64,000 nt of DNA, from positions 95,997 to 159,996 of the forward strand of contig NZ_JAKNTW010000015.1 in NCBI RefSeq assembly GCF_022213955.1, read 5' to 3'. Below the pieces are notes generated by a model. The model worked only from the letters and a program-made list of their open reading frames with translations. It had not been told where the DNA came from and made no database searches. This DNA is from Dolomitihabitans soli. GTDB taxonomy: Bacteria; Actinomycetota; Actinomycetes; Streptosporangiales; Streptosporangiaceae. How positions within the stretch are numbered: position 1 is the stretch's first letter; every line of letters begins with the position of its first letter. Position numbers and translations under genes: made by a program. Positions 51,748-59,874 of the stretch are shown piece after piece.

Positions 51748-53781
51748 GTGCGGTTGAGGCGCGGCAATCTGCCCGCGGAGACGAGCAGCTTCGTCGGGCG
51801 GACACGGGAGATCGACGAAGTCGCGACACTCGTCGCCGGATCAGCACTGGTCACCCTCACCGGGGTGGCGGGAGTCGGCAAGACCAGACTGGCGATCAAG
51901 GTCGCCGAGCAGGCCGCGCCGTCCTTCCCCGAAGGCGTGTGGGTCGCCGAGTTATCGGCCGAGCAGAACCCCGACCTGGTCGCGCACAACGTGGCGGCCT
52001 CGCTCGGCATGCTGGAGCAGTCGGTGCGCCCCCAGGAGGAGGTGCTGACCGAGTTCCTCGCCGGAAAACGGATGCTGCTGATCCTCGACACCTGCGAGCA
52101 CCTGCTGGCCTCCTGCACCGCCCTCGTACGGCGGGTGCTGGAACGGGCCCCCGGGGTGCACGTGCTCGCCACCAGCAGGCAGCCGCTCCGCGACCCCGCC
52201 GAGCAGCTCTTCCGCGTCGATCCGCTGCCCGTGCCCGAGCCCGGCGTCGCGGCCCCCGGCGACTACTGCGCCGTCCGGCTGTTCCTGGCCAGGGCGAGGG
52301 CCCTGGTGCCCGGCCTCGACCCCGACCGCGAGGCGGTGGCCAGGCTCTGCCGCCTGCTCGACGGCATCCCGCTGGCCATCGAGCTGGCCGCGCGGCGAGT
52401 GCGCAGCCTGTCGGTCGAACAGATCGGCGACCGGCTCGACGACCGCTTCGCCCTGCTCGCCGGGGGCAACCGGAGCCCGCTCCGGCGCCACCAGACACTG
52501 CGCACGGCGATCGGCTGGAGTCACGAGCTGTGCACCGCGGAGGAGCGCCTGCTGTGGGCGCGGCTCACCGTCTTCGCCGGCTCCTTCGACGTCACGACCG
52601 CGCAGGCCGTCTGCGGCGACGACCGGCTGCTCGACGTCCGCGGCGCGCTCGACCGGCTGGTGGACAAGTCCATCGTGATCGTCAAGGGCGACCGCTACCA
52701 GATGCTCGACATGGTCAGGGAGTACGGCGCGGAGTGGCTGAACCGGCTCGACGATCACAACCGCCTGGCCCGGCGGCACCGCGAGCACTACCTCTTCCTC
52801 GCCCAGCGCGCCGACGAGGAGTGGTACGGCCCGGCCCAGGAGGAGTGGGCCGACTGGGTTCGCCGTGAGCTGCCGAACCTCCGCGTCGCCCTCGACGGCA
52901 GCCTCAACGACCCCGGCGGGCTGGAGCTGGCCGGCGCCCTCTGGTTCGCCTGGTTCTGCCTCGGCCAGATCCGTGAGGGGCGCTACTACCTCGACCGGGT
53001 CCTGTCCGCGCAGCCCAAGCCCGGCCCGGCCAGGACCAAGGCCCTGTGGGCGGCCGGCTGGGTCTCCCACGCCCAGGGCGACCTGGCGGCGGCCGAACGG
53101 CGCGCCGACGAGGCGCTGGCCGAGACCGTGGGCCGCGACGACCCGGCCGCGGCCGGCTACGCCACCTACACCTCCTGCGCCCTGCACCTCCTGCACGGTG
53201 ACGTGGACCGGGCCGACAAGCTGCTCACCCAGGCCATCGCGCACTTCCAGGAGGCACGGCAACCCGAGGTCGGGCTGCCGATCGCCGAGGCCGCCCGCGC
53301 GCTGCTGCACAACATGCGCGGCGAGTTCGACCAGGCGTCCGCGGTGCTCAGCGTGCAACGGGCCAGATGCGTGCAGCGCGGCGACGTGTGGGCCCGGTCC
53401 TACGGAGACCACATGCGCTCCCTCGCCGAGCTGGGCCGCGGCGAGATCGGCGCCGCCGAGGCGTACGCCAGGGCGGCGCTCGACGTCAAGTGGCGACTGG
53501 GCGACGCGATGGGCAGCGCGATGGCCCTCGACCAGCTCGCCGCCACCGCCGTGGCCAGGCGAAAGGCCGAACGCGCCGCCTACCTCCTCGGCGCGGCCCA
53601 GCGCCTGTGGGCCACCATCGGCATCCCCTGGTTCGGTTCCCCCGAGCTCGCCGCCCCCCGCACCGCCACCGAGGCCAGGGCCCGCGAGCTCCTCGGCGAC
53701 GCCGCCTACGAGGCCGCCTTCTCCTTCGGCCTGACCATCGAACCCGAGCTGGCCGTCGCACGCATCCGCGACGGCGGCTGA
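51748..53781 (+). CDS. NB-ARC ATPase without DNA-binding domain, second copy
   Basis: The 677-residue paralogue of the preceding gene has NLPAETSSFVGRTREIDEV at the start, P-loop GVAGVGKTRLAIK (about residue 38), Walker B MLLILDTCEHL, ATSRQPL, GIPLAIELAARRV, and a winged-helix segment IGWSHELCTAEERLLWARL. A C-terminal TPR region of about 290 residues carries regular A-x-x-x-G repeats (EGRYYLDRVLS, QGDLAAAERRADEAL). No HTH is present. It begins 29 bp after its neighbour (GTG 51748), so the two form an operon and may hetero-oligomerise or regulate a partner by protein contact. The ECF sigma gene follows directly. Confidence 0.85.
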   Translation: MRLRRGNLPAETSSFVGRTREIDEVATLVAGSALVTLTGVAGVGKTRLAIKVAEQAAPSFPEGVWVAELSAEQNPDLVAHNVAASLGMLEQSVRPQEEVLTEFLAGKRMLLILDTCEHLLASCTALVRRVLERAPGVHVLATSRQPLRDPAEQLFRVDPLPVPEPGVAAPGDYCAVRLFLARARALVPGLDPDREAVARLCRLLDGIPLAIELAARRVRSLSVEQIGDRLDDRFALLAGGNRSPLRRHQTLRTAIGWSHELCTAEERLLWARLTVFAGSFDVTTAQAVCGDDRLLDVRGALDRLVDKSIVIVKGDRYQMLDMVREYGAEWLNRLDDHNRLARRHREHYLFLAQRADEEWYGPAQEEWADWVRRELPNLRVALDGSLNDPGGLELAGALWFAWFCLGQIREGRYYLDRVLSAQPKPGPARTKALWAAGWVSHAQGDLAAAERRADEALAETVGRDDPAAAGYATYTSCALHLLHGDVDRADKLLTQAIAHFQEARQPEVGLPIAEAARALLHNMRGEFDQASAVLSVQRARCVQRGDVWARSYGDHMRSLAELGRGEIGAAEAYARAALDVKWRLGDAMGSAMALDQLAATAVARRKAERAAYLLGAAQRLWATIGIPWFGSPELAAPRTATEARARELLGDAAYEAAFSFGLTIEPELAVARIRDGG

Positions 53782-53803
53782 CCCCGGCCTCTTCTCAAGA
53801 GGG

Positions 53804-54388
53804 GTGTTCCTGCGATGGAATCATGCTTTCCAGAAGGAGCCCCCCACGGACGACGACGAGGCGATCGGCCGGTCCCTCTCCGGTGACCTCAGCGCCTACG
53901 AGGTGCTGGTCGCCAGATACAGCACGCTCGCACACCGCACCGCGACGATGCTCGGCGCGGGTGACGAGGCGGAGGACGTGGTGCAGGAGGCGTTCATCAA
54001 GGCCTACCGTCACCTCGCCTCCTTCCGGCGGGAGTCGCCGTTCCGCCCGTGGCTGCTCCGGATCGTGGCCAACGAGACCCACAACCTCACCCGGTCCCGT
54101 GGCCGCCGCGCCGAACTGTCGCTGCGCCTCGGCGGCGAATCCGGCCCGCCCGCCGGCGACGACCCCGAGAGCGTCGCCCTCGCCACCGACCGCCGCACCC
54201 GGCTCCTGCGGGCCGTGGCGATCCTCTCCGAACGGGAACGCGAAGCCGTCGTCTGCAGGTACTTCCTGCAGTTGTCCGAAGCGGAGACGGCGGAGGTGCT
54301 CGGCCTGCCCCTGGGCACGGTCAAGTCCCGCACCTCACGCGGTCTGGCCCGGCTACGGGAGGAGGTGGCCCGCCATGACCTCCCCTGA
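53804..54388 (+). CDS. ECF RNA polymerase sigma factor (sigma-70 family)
   Basis: The sigma factor of about 180-194 residues has region 2 (AYEVLVARYSTLAHRTATML, DVVQEAFIKAYRHL, SPFRPWLLRIVANETHN) and region 4 (LSEREREAVVCRYFLQLSEAETAEVL, LGTVKSRTSRGLARLRE). The start is problematic. The only in-frame GTG (53804) lies directly behind AAGAGG with 1-bp spacing, while a strong AGAAGGAG at 53832-53839 is followed 6 bp later by ACG (53846), after which the sequence reads like a normal ECF N-terminus (DDDEAIGRSLSGD). A small CCTCTT-CTC-AAGAGG hairpin precedes it. The stop overlaps the next gene by 14 bp. Confidence 0.88.
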   Translation: MFLRWNHAFQKEPPTDDDEAIGRSLSGDLSAYEVLVARYSTLAHRTATMLGAGDEAEDVVQEAFIKAYRHLASFRRESPFRPWLLRIVANETHNLTRSRGRRAELSLRLGGESGPPAGDDPESVALATDRRTRLLRAVAILSEREREAVVCRYFLQLSEAETAEVLGLPLGTVKSRTSRGLARLREEVARHDLP

Positions 54389-55094
54389 CGACCTCGAATC
54401 CCAGCTCACCGACCTCGCCGCCGCCCTCGACCTGCCCGCCCCGCCGCCCGCCGAGGTGGCCAGGTCCGTGCGAACCCGTCTCGAAGCCCAGCCTGAGCCC
54501 CGGGCGCGGAGGTGGAGTCCGCGTCGTCGCCGGCCGCGGTGGCAGGTGGTGACGACGCTGGCGGCGCTGGTCGTGGCCTTGCTCGTGGGCGGGACGCCGC
54601 AAGGCAGGGCAGCCGTGGCGGAGATCCTCAGATTCGCCGGCATAGAGATCCGGGTGGGCGGTGCGTCTCCCGCGCCCGTCGGGACGCCTCCGCTCCCCGG
54701 GCAGCGGACCGTCTCCCTCGACGAGGCCAGACGCCTGGTCACCTTTCCGATCGCCGTCCCGGCCGGTCTGGGAGAGCCGGAGACGGTGTGGGTGAGCGAT
54801 GGCCGGGTCGTCTCCCTGCACTGGCGGGGCATCCGGCTCGACGAGTTCGACGGCACCCTCGGCGTCGTCTTCCGCAAGGATCTCGGCCCGCCGTACCCCG
54901 AACAGGTCCAGGGCGGGTGGTGGATCCCGCGGCACCACGGGGTGACCTACATCCCGCGGACAGGCGGGGAGACGGTGAGGTACGACAGGCTCGCCGGGCC
55001 CACCTTGATCCATCAGCGCGGGCGCGTGGGACTGCGGCTGGAAGGCGTGGACGATCTCGGCGAGGCGCAGCGGATCATCAGGTCACTCCGGTGA
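54375..55094 (+). CDS. Single-pass membrane protein coupled to an ECF sigma gene (probable anti-sigma factor)
   Basis: The 239-residue protein has a cytoplasmic N-terminus of about 55 residues (DLESQLTDLAAALDLP, RTRLEAQPEPRARRW), a membrane helix at about residues 58-75 (VVTTLAALVVALLVGG) and an extracytoplasmic domain of about 160 residues ending VDDLGEAQRIIRSLR, a DUF4367-like pattern. GGAGG lies just before ATG 54375, which overlaps the sigma stop by 14 bp. The arrangement is that of a membrane anti-sigma; there is no ZAS zinc motif, so mechanism is inferred. Its 3' end overlaps adenosine deaminase by 12 bp. Confidence 0.75.
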   Translation: MTSPDDLESQLTDLAAALDLPAPPPAEVARSVRTRLEAQPEPRARRWSPRRRRPRWQVVTTLAALVVALLVGGTPQGRAAVAEILRFAGIEIRVGGASPAPVGTPPLPGQRTVSLDEARRLVTFPIAVPAGLGEPETVWVSDGRVVSLHWRGIRLDEFDGTLGVVFRKDLGPPYPEQVQGGWWIPRHHGVTYIPRTGGETVRYDRLAGPTLIHQRGRVGLRLEGVDDLGEAQRIIRSLR

Positions 55095-56102
55095 GTTCAG
55101 CCACTCGTCGACGCCCTTGAGCAGCTCCTGCCTGGTCGACTCGGGCGCCGCCGAGGACCGGATCGACTGGCGGGCCAGCTCGGCGACCTCCGCGTCGCGG
55201 AAGCCGTACACATCGCGGGCCAGCTCGTACTGCCGCAGCAGCCGGGTGCCGAACAGCAGCGGGTCGTCCGCGCCCAGCGCGATCGGCACGCCCGCGTCGA
55301 ACAGGCGGCGCAGCGGCACGTCCTCCGCCCGCTCGACCACCCCGAGCCCGACGTTGGAGGCCGGGCAGATCTCACACGTCACCTGCCGGTCCGCCAGCCG
55401 CGCCATCAACCGCTCCGACTCCGCCGAACGCACACCGTGCCCGACCCGGTCCGCGTCGAGATCGTCCACGCACTCGGCCACGCTGACCGGCCCGGACAAC
55501 TCACCCCCATGAGGTACGGCCAGCAGGCCCGCGCGCTTGGCGATCCGGAAGGCCCCGTCGAAGTCGCGGGCCCGGCCGCGCCGTTCGTCGTTGGAGAGGC
55601 CGAAACCGACCACGCCCCGGTCGACGTACTGCGTGGCCAGCCTGGCCAGCGTCTTGGCGTCGAGGGGATGCCTGGTCCGGTTGGCGGCCACGATCACGGC
55701 GACGCCGATGTCCTCGGCCCTGGCGGCCTGGGCCGCCGCGTCGAGCACCAGATCGAGGGTCGCGCTCAGCCCGCCGAACCGGTGGGCGTAGCCGGAGGGG
55801 TCCACCTGGATCTCCAGCCAGCGGGACCCCTCGGCCGCCTCGTCCTGCGCCGCCTCGCGCAGCAGCCGGTAGACGTCCTCCGGCCGCCGCAGCACCGACC
55901 GCGCGATGTCGTAGAGCCGCTGAAAACGGAACCAGCCGCGCTCGTCGGTGGCCCTCAGCTTGGGCGGCCAGTCCTCTTTCAACGCCTCCGGCAGGTGGAG
56001 TCCCTGTTCCCGGGCGAGCTCGATCAAGGTCGAATGCCGCATCGAGCCGGTGAAGTGCAGATGTAGATGGGCCTTCGGCAGTTTGTCAAGAGGACGTGGC
56101 AT
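55083..56102 (-). CDS. add: Adenosine deaminase family protein
   Basis: The 339-residue TIM-barrel amidohydrolase of the Add family has the metal ligands HLHLHFTGS at residue 13, a His in HGGELSGPVSVAEC, a conserved segment with Glu (GHGVRSAESERL), ICPASNVGLGVV and the late Asp pair in GADDPLLFG. It deaminates adenosine to inosine or a related nucleoside; relatives that act on aminofutalosine cannot be excluded. ATG 56102 was chosen because the protein then begins MPRPLDKLPKAHLHLH, the family start; the frame continues to 56345 without support. It is antisense-oriented between two sigma/anti-sigma couples. Confidence 0.85.
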   Translation of the reverse strand: MPRPLDKLPKAHLHLHFTGSMRHSTLIELAREQGLHLPEALKEDWPPKLRATDERGWFRFQRLYDIARSVLRRPEDVYRLLREAAQDEAAEGSRWLEIQVDPSGYAHRFGGLSATLDLVLDAAAQAARAEDIGVAVIVAANRTRHPLDAKTLARLATQYVDRGVVGFGLSNDERRGRARDFDGAFRIAKRAGLLAVPHGGELSGPVSVAECVDDLDADRVGHGVRSAESERLMARLADRQVTCEICPASNVGLGVVERAEDVPLRRLFDAGVPIALGADDPLLFGTRLLRQYELARDVYGFRDAEVAELARQSIRSSAAPESTRQELLKGVDEWLNSPE

Positions 56103-56198
56103 TTCCTTATCTTGCCGTATCGTCCGCGGAGCTGAGAATCGACGCTCAACCTCGCGGGGGACTGGTGCGTTGAGGAGGGGCGAAAGGAGGTCTCGCTC

Positions 56199-56699
56199 AT
56201 GACGGAAGAAGACGAATCGGCCTTCGACGAGTTCCTGGCCGCACGGAGCACGGCGCTCCTGCGCACCGCCATTCTGGTCTGCGGTGCTTCCCAGCACGAC
56301 GCCGAGGACCTGGTCCAGGGCGCCCTGGAGAAGGTCTACCGGCACTGGCCGCGGATCAGGAACGACAACCCCCAGGCGTACGCCCGGCGGGTCGTCATCA
56401 ACGCCGCGATCACCGTTTCCCGGCGGCGCAAGGTGATCCAGGAGATCACGTTCGCCAGGCCGCCGGACACCGCGGTGCCCGCGTTCGACGTCGGACTGCG
56501 GGACGCGCTGTTCGCGGAGTTGCGGCGGCTGCCCACCCGGATGCGGGCCGTACTGGTCCTGCGCTACTGGGAGGACTTGTCGGAGAACGAGACGGCCACG
56601 CTCATGGGCTGTTCGGTCGGCACCGTCAAGAGCCAGGCCGCACGTGGTCTCGCCCGAATCCGTGAACGCATGTCGAGCTTTGAGGGAGCATCAGCATGA
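56199..56699 (+). CDS. SigE-family ECF-type RNA polymerase sigma factor
   Basis: The 166-residue sigma factor has region 2 (FDEFLAARSTALLRTAILVC, DAEDLVQGALEKVYRHWPRI, AYARRVVINAAITVSRRR) and region 4 (LPTRMRAVLVLRYWEDLSEN, GCSVGTVKSQAARGLARIRE). It matches the actinobacterial SigE-like ECF group. AAGGAGG lies upstream of ATG 56199. Its stop overlaps the next start by 4 bp (ATGA), pairing it with the PASTA-domain membrane protein. Promoter specificity cannot be read. Confidence 0.92.
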   Translation: MTEEDESAFDEFLAARSTALLRTAILVCGASQHDAEDLVQGALEKVYRHWPRIRNDNPQAYARRVVINAAITVSRRRKVIQEITFARPPDTAVPAFDVGLRDALFAELRRLPTRMRAVLVLRYWEDLSENETATLMGCSVGTVKSQAARGLARIRERMSSFEGASA

Positions 56700-57667
56700 A
56701 CGCAGAGGAAGCATTGAAGGAGGCGATGTCCGCGCAGGTGGCCGATGTGCAGGCGACCCCGGCGCTGGGCGGAGCCGTCCGCCGGAGACATCGCGGACGG
56801 ATACTCAGGTTTCGTACCGCAGGGGCGGCGCTCGTCATGGTGGCAATCGCGGGGGCGGTGCCGGCATACCTGGCGGTGACCTCCGGGAGCGACCCCACGG
56901 CTGCCCCCGCGACGAGGGAGGCCGCGGCGACCGTGCGGTCGGGCATCGCGGTCCCCGACGTCGTCGGAATGGACGCCAAGGCGGCCCGCCGGACCCTGGA
57001 GGCCGCCGGGCTGGTCTCGCAGTACAAGATGGGCCCTCGGTCTGACACCACGCCGGCCAACATCGTGGTCAGCCAGGACCCGGCGGCGGGCGCCGAGGCC
57101 GAGCCCGGCACCGAGGTGGCCATCACCCTGCCCGCGGCCCGGCCCGAGCGGGAGCCACAGGAGGCGATCAACCAGGAGCTTCCGCCTGATCTGGGTGATC
57201 TCGGTGAGGAAGGCGGCCACCGCTTCGCCGGCGTCGACTTCGTCTACCTCCCCGAAGGGCTCAAGTGGACCCACTGGTTCGTCAGGAACACCTTCGGCAA
57301 GACGAGCGACTCCACCATGTGGAACGATTCGGGCAAGAACACCGACGCCTACGGGATCCAGGTGATCGTCTACAGCGGCGACGCCGTCGACAAGATCTCC
57401 GAGCGGATGACCGGGTACGGCAAGCAGGGCGCCGAGCCGATCGACATCCGCGGCAAGGAGGCGTACCTGGTGAGCGTCGGTGAGGCGGTCGGAGAGCTCG
57501 CCAACGACGAGAACACCCCGCCCGGCGAGGGCAGCACCCGCACCCTCATCTGGGTCGTGAACCCCGACCTGGCCATCGAGCTCATGATGAGCCCCGACTA
57601 CGCCAAGCGGATCGACGGCGACGCGGAACTCAAGAAGGTCGCGGAGGCCCTCCGCCCGGCCGAATAA
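56696..57667 (+). CDS. Membrane protein with PASTA domain coupled to a SigE-like sigma gene (probable anti-sigma)
   Basis: The 323-residue single-pass membrane protein has an N-terminal cytoplasmic stretch with RRRHRGRILRFR, a membrane helix at about residues 42-60 (TAGAALVMVAIAGAVPAYL) and an extracellular PASTA domain at about 85-145 (VPDVVGMDAKAARRTLEAAG ... VVSQDPAAGAEAEPGT ... VAITLP). A globular C-terminal domain follows. PASTA domains bind peptidoglycan fragments or beta-lactams, so this may link wall state to the sigma factor. That coupling is inference from gene order and the 4-bp overlap. Confidence 0.82.
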   Translation: MNAEEALKEAMSAQVADVQATPALGGAVRRRHRGRILRFRTAGAALVMVAIAGAVPAYLAVTSGSDPTAAPATREAAATVRSGIAVPDVVGMDAKAARRTLEAAGLVSQYKMGPRSDTTPANIVVSQDPAAGAEAEPGTEVAITLPAARPEREPQEAINQELPPDLGDLGEEGGHRFAGVDFVYLPEGLKWTHWFVRNTFGKTSDSTMWNDSGKNTDAYGIQVIVYSGDAVDKISERMTGYGKQGAEPIDIRGKEAYLVSVGEAVGELANDENTPPGEGSTRTLIWVVNPDLAIELMMSPDYAKRIDGDAELKKVAEALRPAE

Positions 57668-57716
57668 TCCGTCCTGGCCCACGGGCCCTCGTCTGAGCTC
57701 TCCGCTCACCGAATCT

Positions 57717-57750
57717 GAACGCCCCTGGTGGTTCGCCACCAGGGGCGTTC
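57717..57750 (+). terminator. Perfect terminator after the PASTA protein gene
   Basis: Fifteen-base perfect arms (GAACGCCCCTGGTGG and CCACCAGGGGCGTTC) close a TTCG tetraloop, followed by T-containing TCGTTCG. Confidence 0.9.
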
Positions 57751-57835
57751 TCGTTCGCCCGACGCGCCTCGAACGGCAGGGCAACCCCGGAGGGCGGCGG
57801 GGCGTATGGGAGGGCATGGAACCGGAGCTGGTCGG

Positions 57836-58348
57836 ATGAGTGTGGGGTTCGCGGAGTTCGTGGCCGCGCGCGGGACGAGTTTGTTGCGGGTCGCCTACCT
57901 GACCTGCGGGTCGAGGGACGACGCCGAGGATGTGCTGCAGATCGCCCTGGAACGGGCGTATCGCAGCTGGGCACGGCTTCGGGAGGGGGCCGATCCCGAG
58001 CCGTACGTGCGGCGGATCATCGTCAACACCGCGATCAGCCGCGCCAGGCGGCGCGCGATCCTGCGGATCATCCCGACGAGCGCCCCGCCCGAGAGAGGGG
58101 CGCCCAGTCAGGTGCACGGTATCGAGCTGCGGCAGGTCCTGATGGACGGTCTGCGGGCGCTGCCGCCACGCCAGCGGGCCGTACTGGTGCTGAGATTCCT
58201 GGAGGACATGAGCGAGGCGCAGACCGCCGAGGCGCTGGGGTGCTCGACCGGCACGGTGAAGAGCCAGGCGTCGAAAGGGCTGGCACGGCTGCGCGGGTTG
58301 ATCGGTAGCGAGAGCCTGAGGGAAGTGGTGAACGGTGCCGAGGCTTGA
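57836..58348 (+). CDS. SigE-family ECF-type RNA polymerase sigma factor (second)
   Basis: The 170-residue paralogue of the sigma at 56.2 kb has region 2 (FAEFVAARGTSLLRVAYLTC, DAEDVLQIALERAYRSW, YVRRIIVNTAISRARRR) and region 4 (LPPRQRAVLVLRFLEDMSEA, GCSTGTVKSQASKGLARLRG). ATG 57836 has GGAG at 57823-57826; the frame extends upstream to 57728 without support. The stop overlaps the following gene by 14 bp, the same overlap as in the first couple. Confidence 0.9.
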   Translation: MSVGFAEFVAARGTSLLRVAYLTCGSRDDAEDVLQIALERAYRSWARLREGADPEPYVRRIIVNTAISRARRRAILRIIPTSAPPERGAPSQVHGIELRQVLMDGLRALPPRQRAVLVLRFLEDMSEAQTAEALGCSTGTVKSQASKGLARLRGLIGSESLREVVNGAEA

Positions 58349-59807
58349 GGACGAGCTGCGCCTGGCGATGCGCGAGGAGACCGCGGCGCTGTTCAGCGCC
58401 CCAGACCTGACCGACCGGATCGTACGGCGAGCGCGCCGCCGCCACACCCGGCGGACCTGGACGGTCGCCGTGGCCGCCGTCATGGCCGTCGTGGCGGTGG
58501 TGGTTCCCGCGGTGTTCCTGAACGGGCGGGGCCAGGAGATCGCGGGGAGGCAGACGACGTTCGAAGGGCTGACCGTCACCTACGTCCCGGAGGGGGTGAC
58601 CGCCGACGGCACGGCCGCACTCGGATACGACGGGATCCAGCGCAGGTGGACCGGCGGCGGCGACCGGTGGATGCAGGTGGAGGCGGTACGGGGCAGCGAG
58701 GCGAAGTCGCTGGACGATCTGGAGAAGGTCTCCTGGCCGGTCGGCACGCGCCTGACGGAGGTCCGGACCACCCGGATCGGTGACCTCGAAGGGCGGGCCG
58801 GCAGGGTCGAGTCCGCGAAGGACTCCGTCAGTCGCGGACGGGTGGCGATGTGGCTGATCCGTCCCGGTTTCGGGGTGCGGGTCCACGTCGGTGAGGGTCT
58901 CGCGGGGGAACTGGAGCGGATCGCCGAGGGGGTCCTTCCGCAGGCTCCGCCCTCAGCCCGGGGGGACTCCGTCGACGGCATCGGCGTGACGCACCTGCCG
59001 CCGGGGGCCGAAAGGCTCGACGACGGCACCGACGTGGGTATGGGCAGGGGATGGGTCTCCACCTCCGCCCGGTGGCGGACCGGAGCGGGCGAGATCCTGG
59101 TCACCGTGCTGCGCGGGCCGGGCGGAGCCGAGGCGTCGGAGTCGTTCCTGGGGCTCGTGGCCCGGCCGCCGTGGCAGGTCGGCGACCGGATGCGGGCCGT
59201 CGTCGGCCGGGAGAGACGCGAGTTGCTGATCGCGGAGATCGGGCTGACCGTCAGGGTGACCGTCCCGTCGAAGCTGGGGGACGAACTTGACGGAATCATC
59301 GCAGGGCTGCGGTTGCCGACGATCCGGCCGTCAGGGAAGCCCGTCGTACCGGATGAGGCACTGTGCGGTACACCGCCCGCACCGCGGTCGGGCCGGGCGC
59401 TGTCCGGGCTGCGGGCCGTTCCCGGGGTGCCGATCGGCTACACGCCGGAGGGCCTCACGATGGGGGAGACGTTCACCGACCTGGAGTCGCTCACCCGCAC
59501 GGACCTGAAGGTGTACGGCTACGCCTGGCACAACGGGCTGGACGCCACCGAACCCGGTTTCCGGCGCGTCTCCGTGGGAGTCGTGTGCGGCGTCGAATCA
59601 GCCGAGAAGCTGCGGGCGCTGGTGGACGGCGCCGAGCCGGCGGTCCTCGGCGGGAGGCCCGCGATCACCTGGCTGAGCGAGCTTTCGGGCGGCGGGCCGT
59701 ACGTGATGTGGCTGGCAGGCGGGGGAGCGGCGATCTTCGTGGGCGGCGGCCCCGACGACGCCGGCCGGCCCGGCACGCTCAGGCGGGTGGCCGAGAGCAT
59801 CACCTGA
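58335..59807 (+). CDS. Single-pass membrane protein coupled to a SigE-like sigma gene (probable anti-sigma)
   Basis: The 490-residue protein has a cytoplasmic N-terminus of about 43 residues (LEDELRLAMREETAALF), a membrane helix at about 46-66 (VAVAAVMAVVAVVVPAVFL) and a long extracytoplasmic region. That region has three repeated modules, each with a V-T-(Y/H)-(L/V)-P-(E/P)-G or similar strand (residues about 78, 220 and 370: VTYVPEGV, VTHLPPGA, IGYTPEGL). The PEG-type module is also hinted at in the PASTA neighbour (YLPEGLKW). GTG 58335 overlaps the sigma stop. Role as anti-sigma is inferred from context only. Confidence 0.75.
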   Translation: MPRLEDELRLAMREETAALFSAPDLTDRIVRRARRRHTRRTWTVAVAAVMAVVAVVVPAVFLNGRGQEIAGRQTTFEGLTVTYVPEGVTADGTAALGYDGIQRRWTGGGDRWMQVEAVRGSEAKSLDDLEKVSWPVGTRLTEVRTTRIGDLEGRAGRVESAKDSVSRGRVAMWLIRPGFGVRVHVGEGLAGELERIAEGVLPQAPPSARGDSVDGIGVTHLPPGAERLDDGTDVGMGRGWVSTSARWRTGAGEILVTVLRGPGGAEASESFLGLVARPPWQVGDRMRAVVGRERRELLIAEIGLTVRVTVPSKLGDELDGIIAGLRLPTIRPSGKPVVPDEALCGTPPAPRSGRALSGLRAVPGVPIGYTPEGLTMGETFTDLESLTRTDLKVYGYAWHNGLDATEPGFRRVSVGVVCGVESAEKLRALVDGAEPAVLGGRPAITWLSELSGGGPYVMWLAGGGAAIFVGGGPDDAGRPGTLRRVAESIT

Positions 59808-59813
59808 CAGGAC

Positions 59814-59844
59814 GGGCCCGGACCTCTTCGGAAGGTCCGGGCCC
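59814..59844. terminator. Terminator between the third anti-sigma-like gene and aspartate aminotransferase
   Basis: Perfect 12-base arms GGGCCCGGACCT and AGGTCCGGGCCC flank a 7-nt loop. It lies 7 bp after one stop and 31 bp before the convergent one, so it probably serves both. Confidence 0.85.
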
Positions 59845-59874
59845 GGTTCGCTCGTCGCCGGGCGGTCATCAGGG

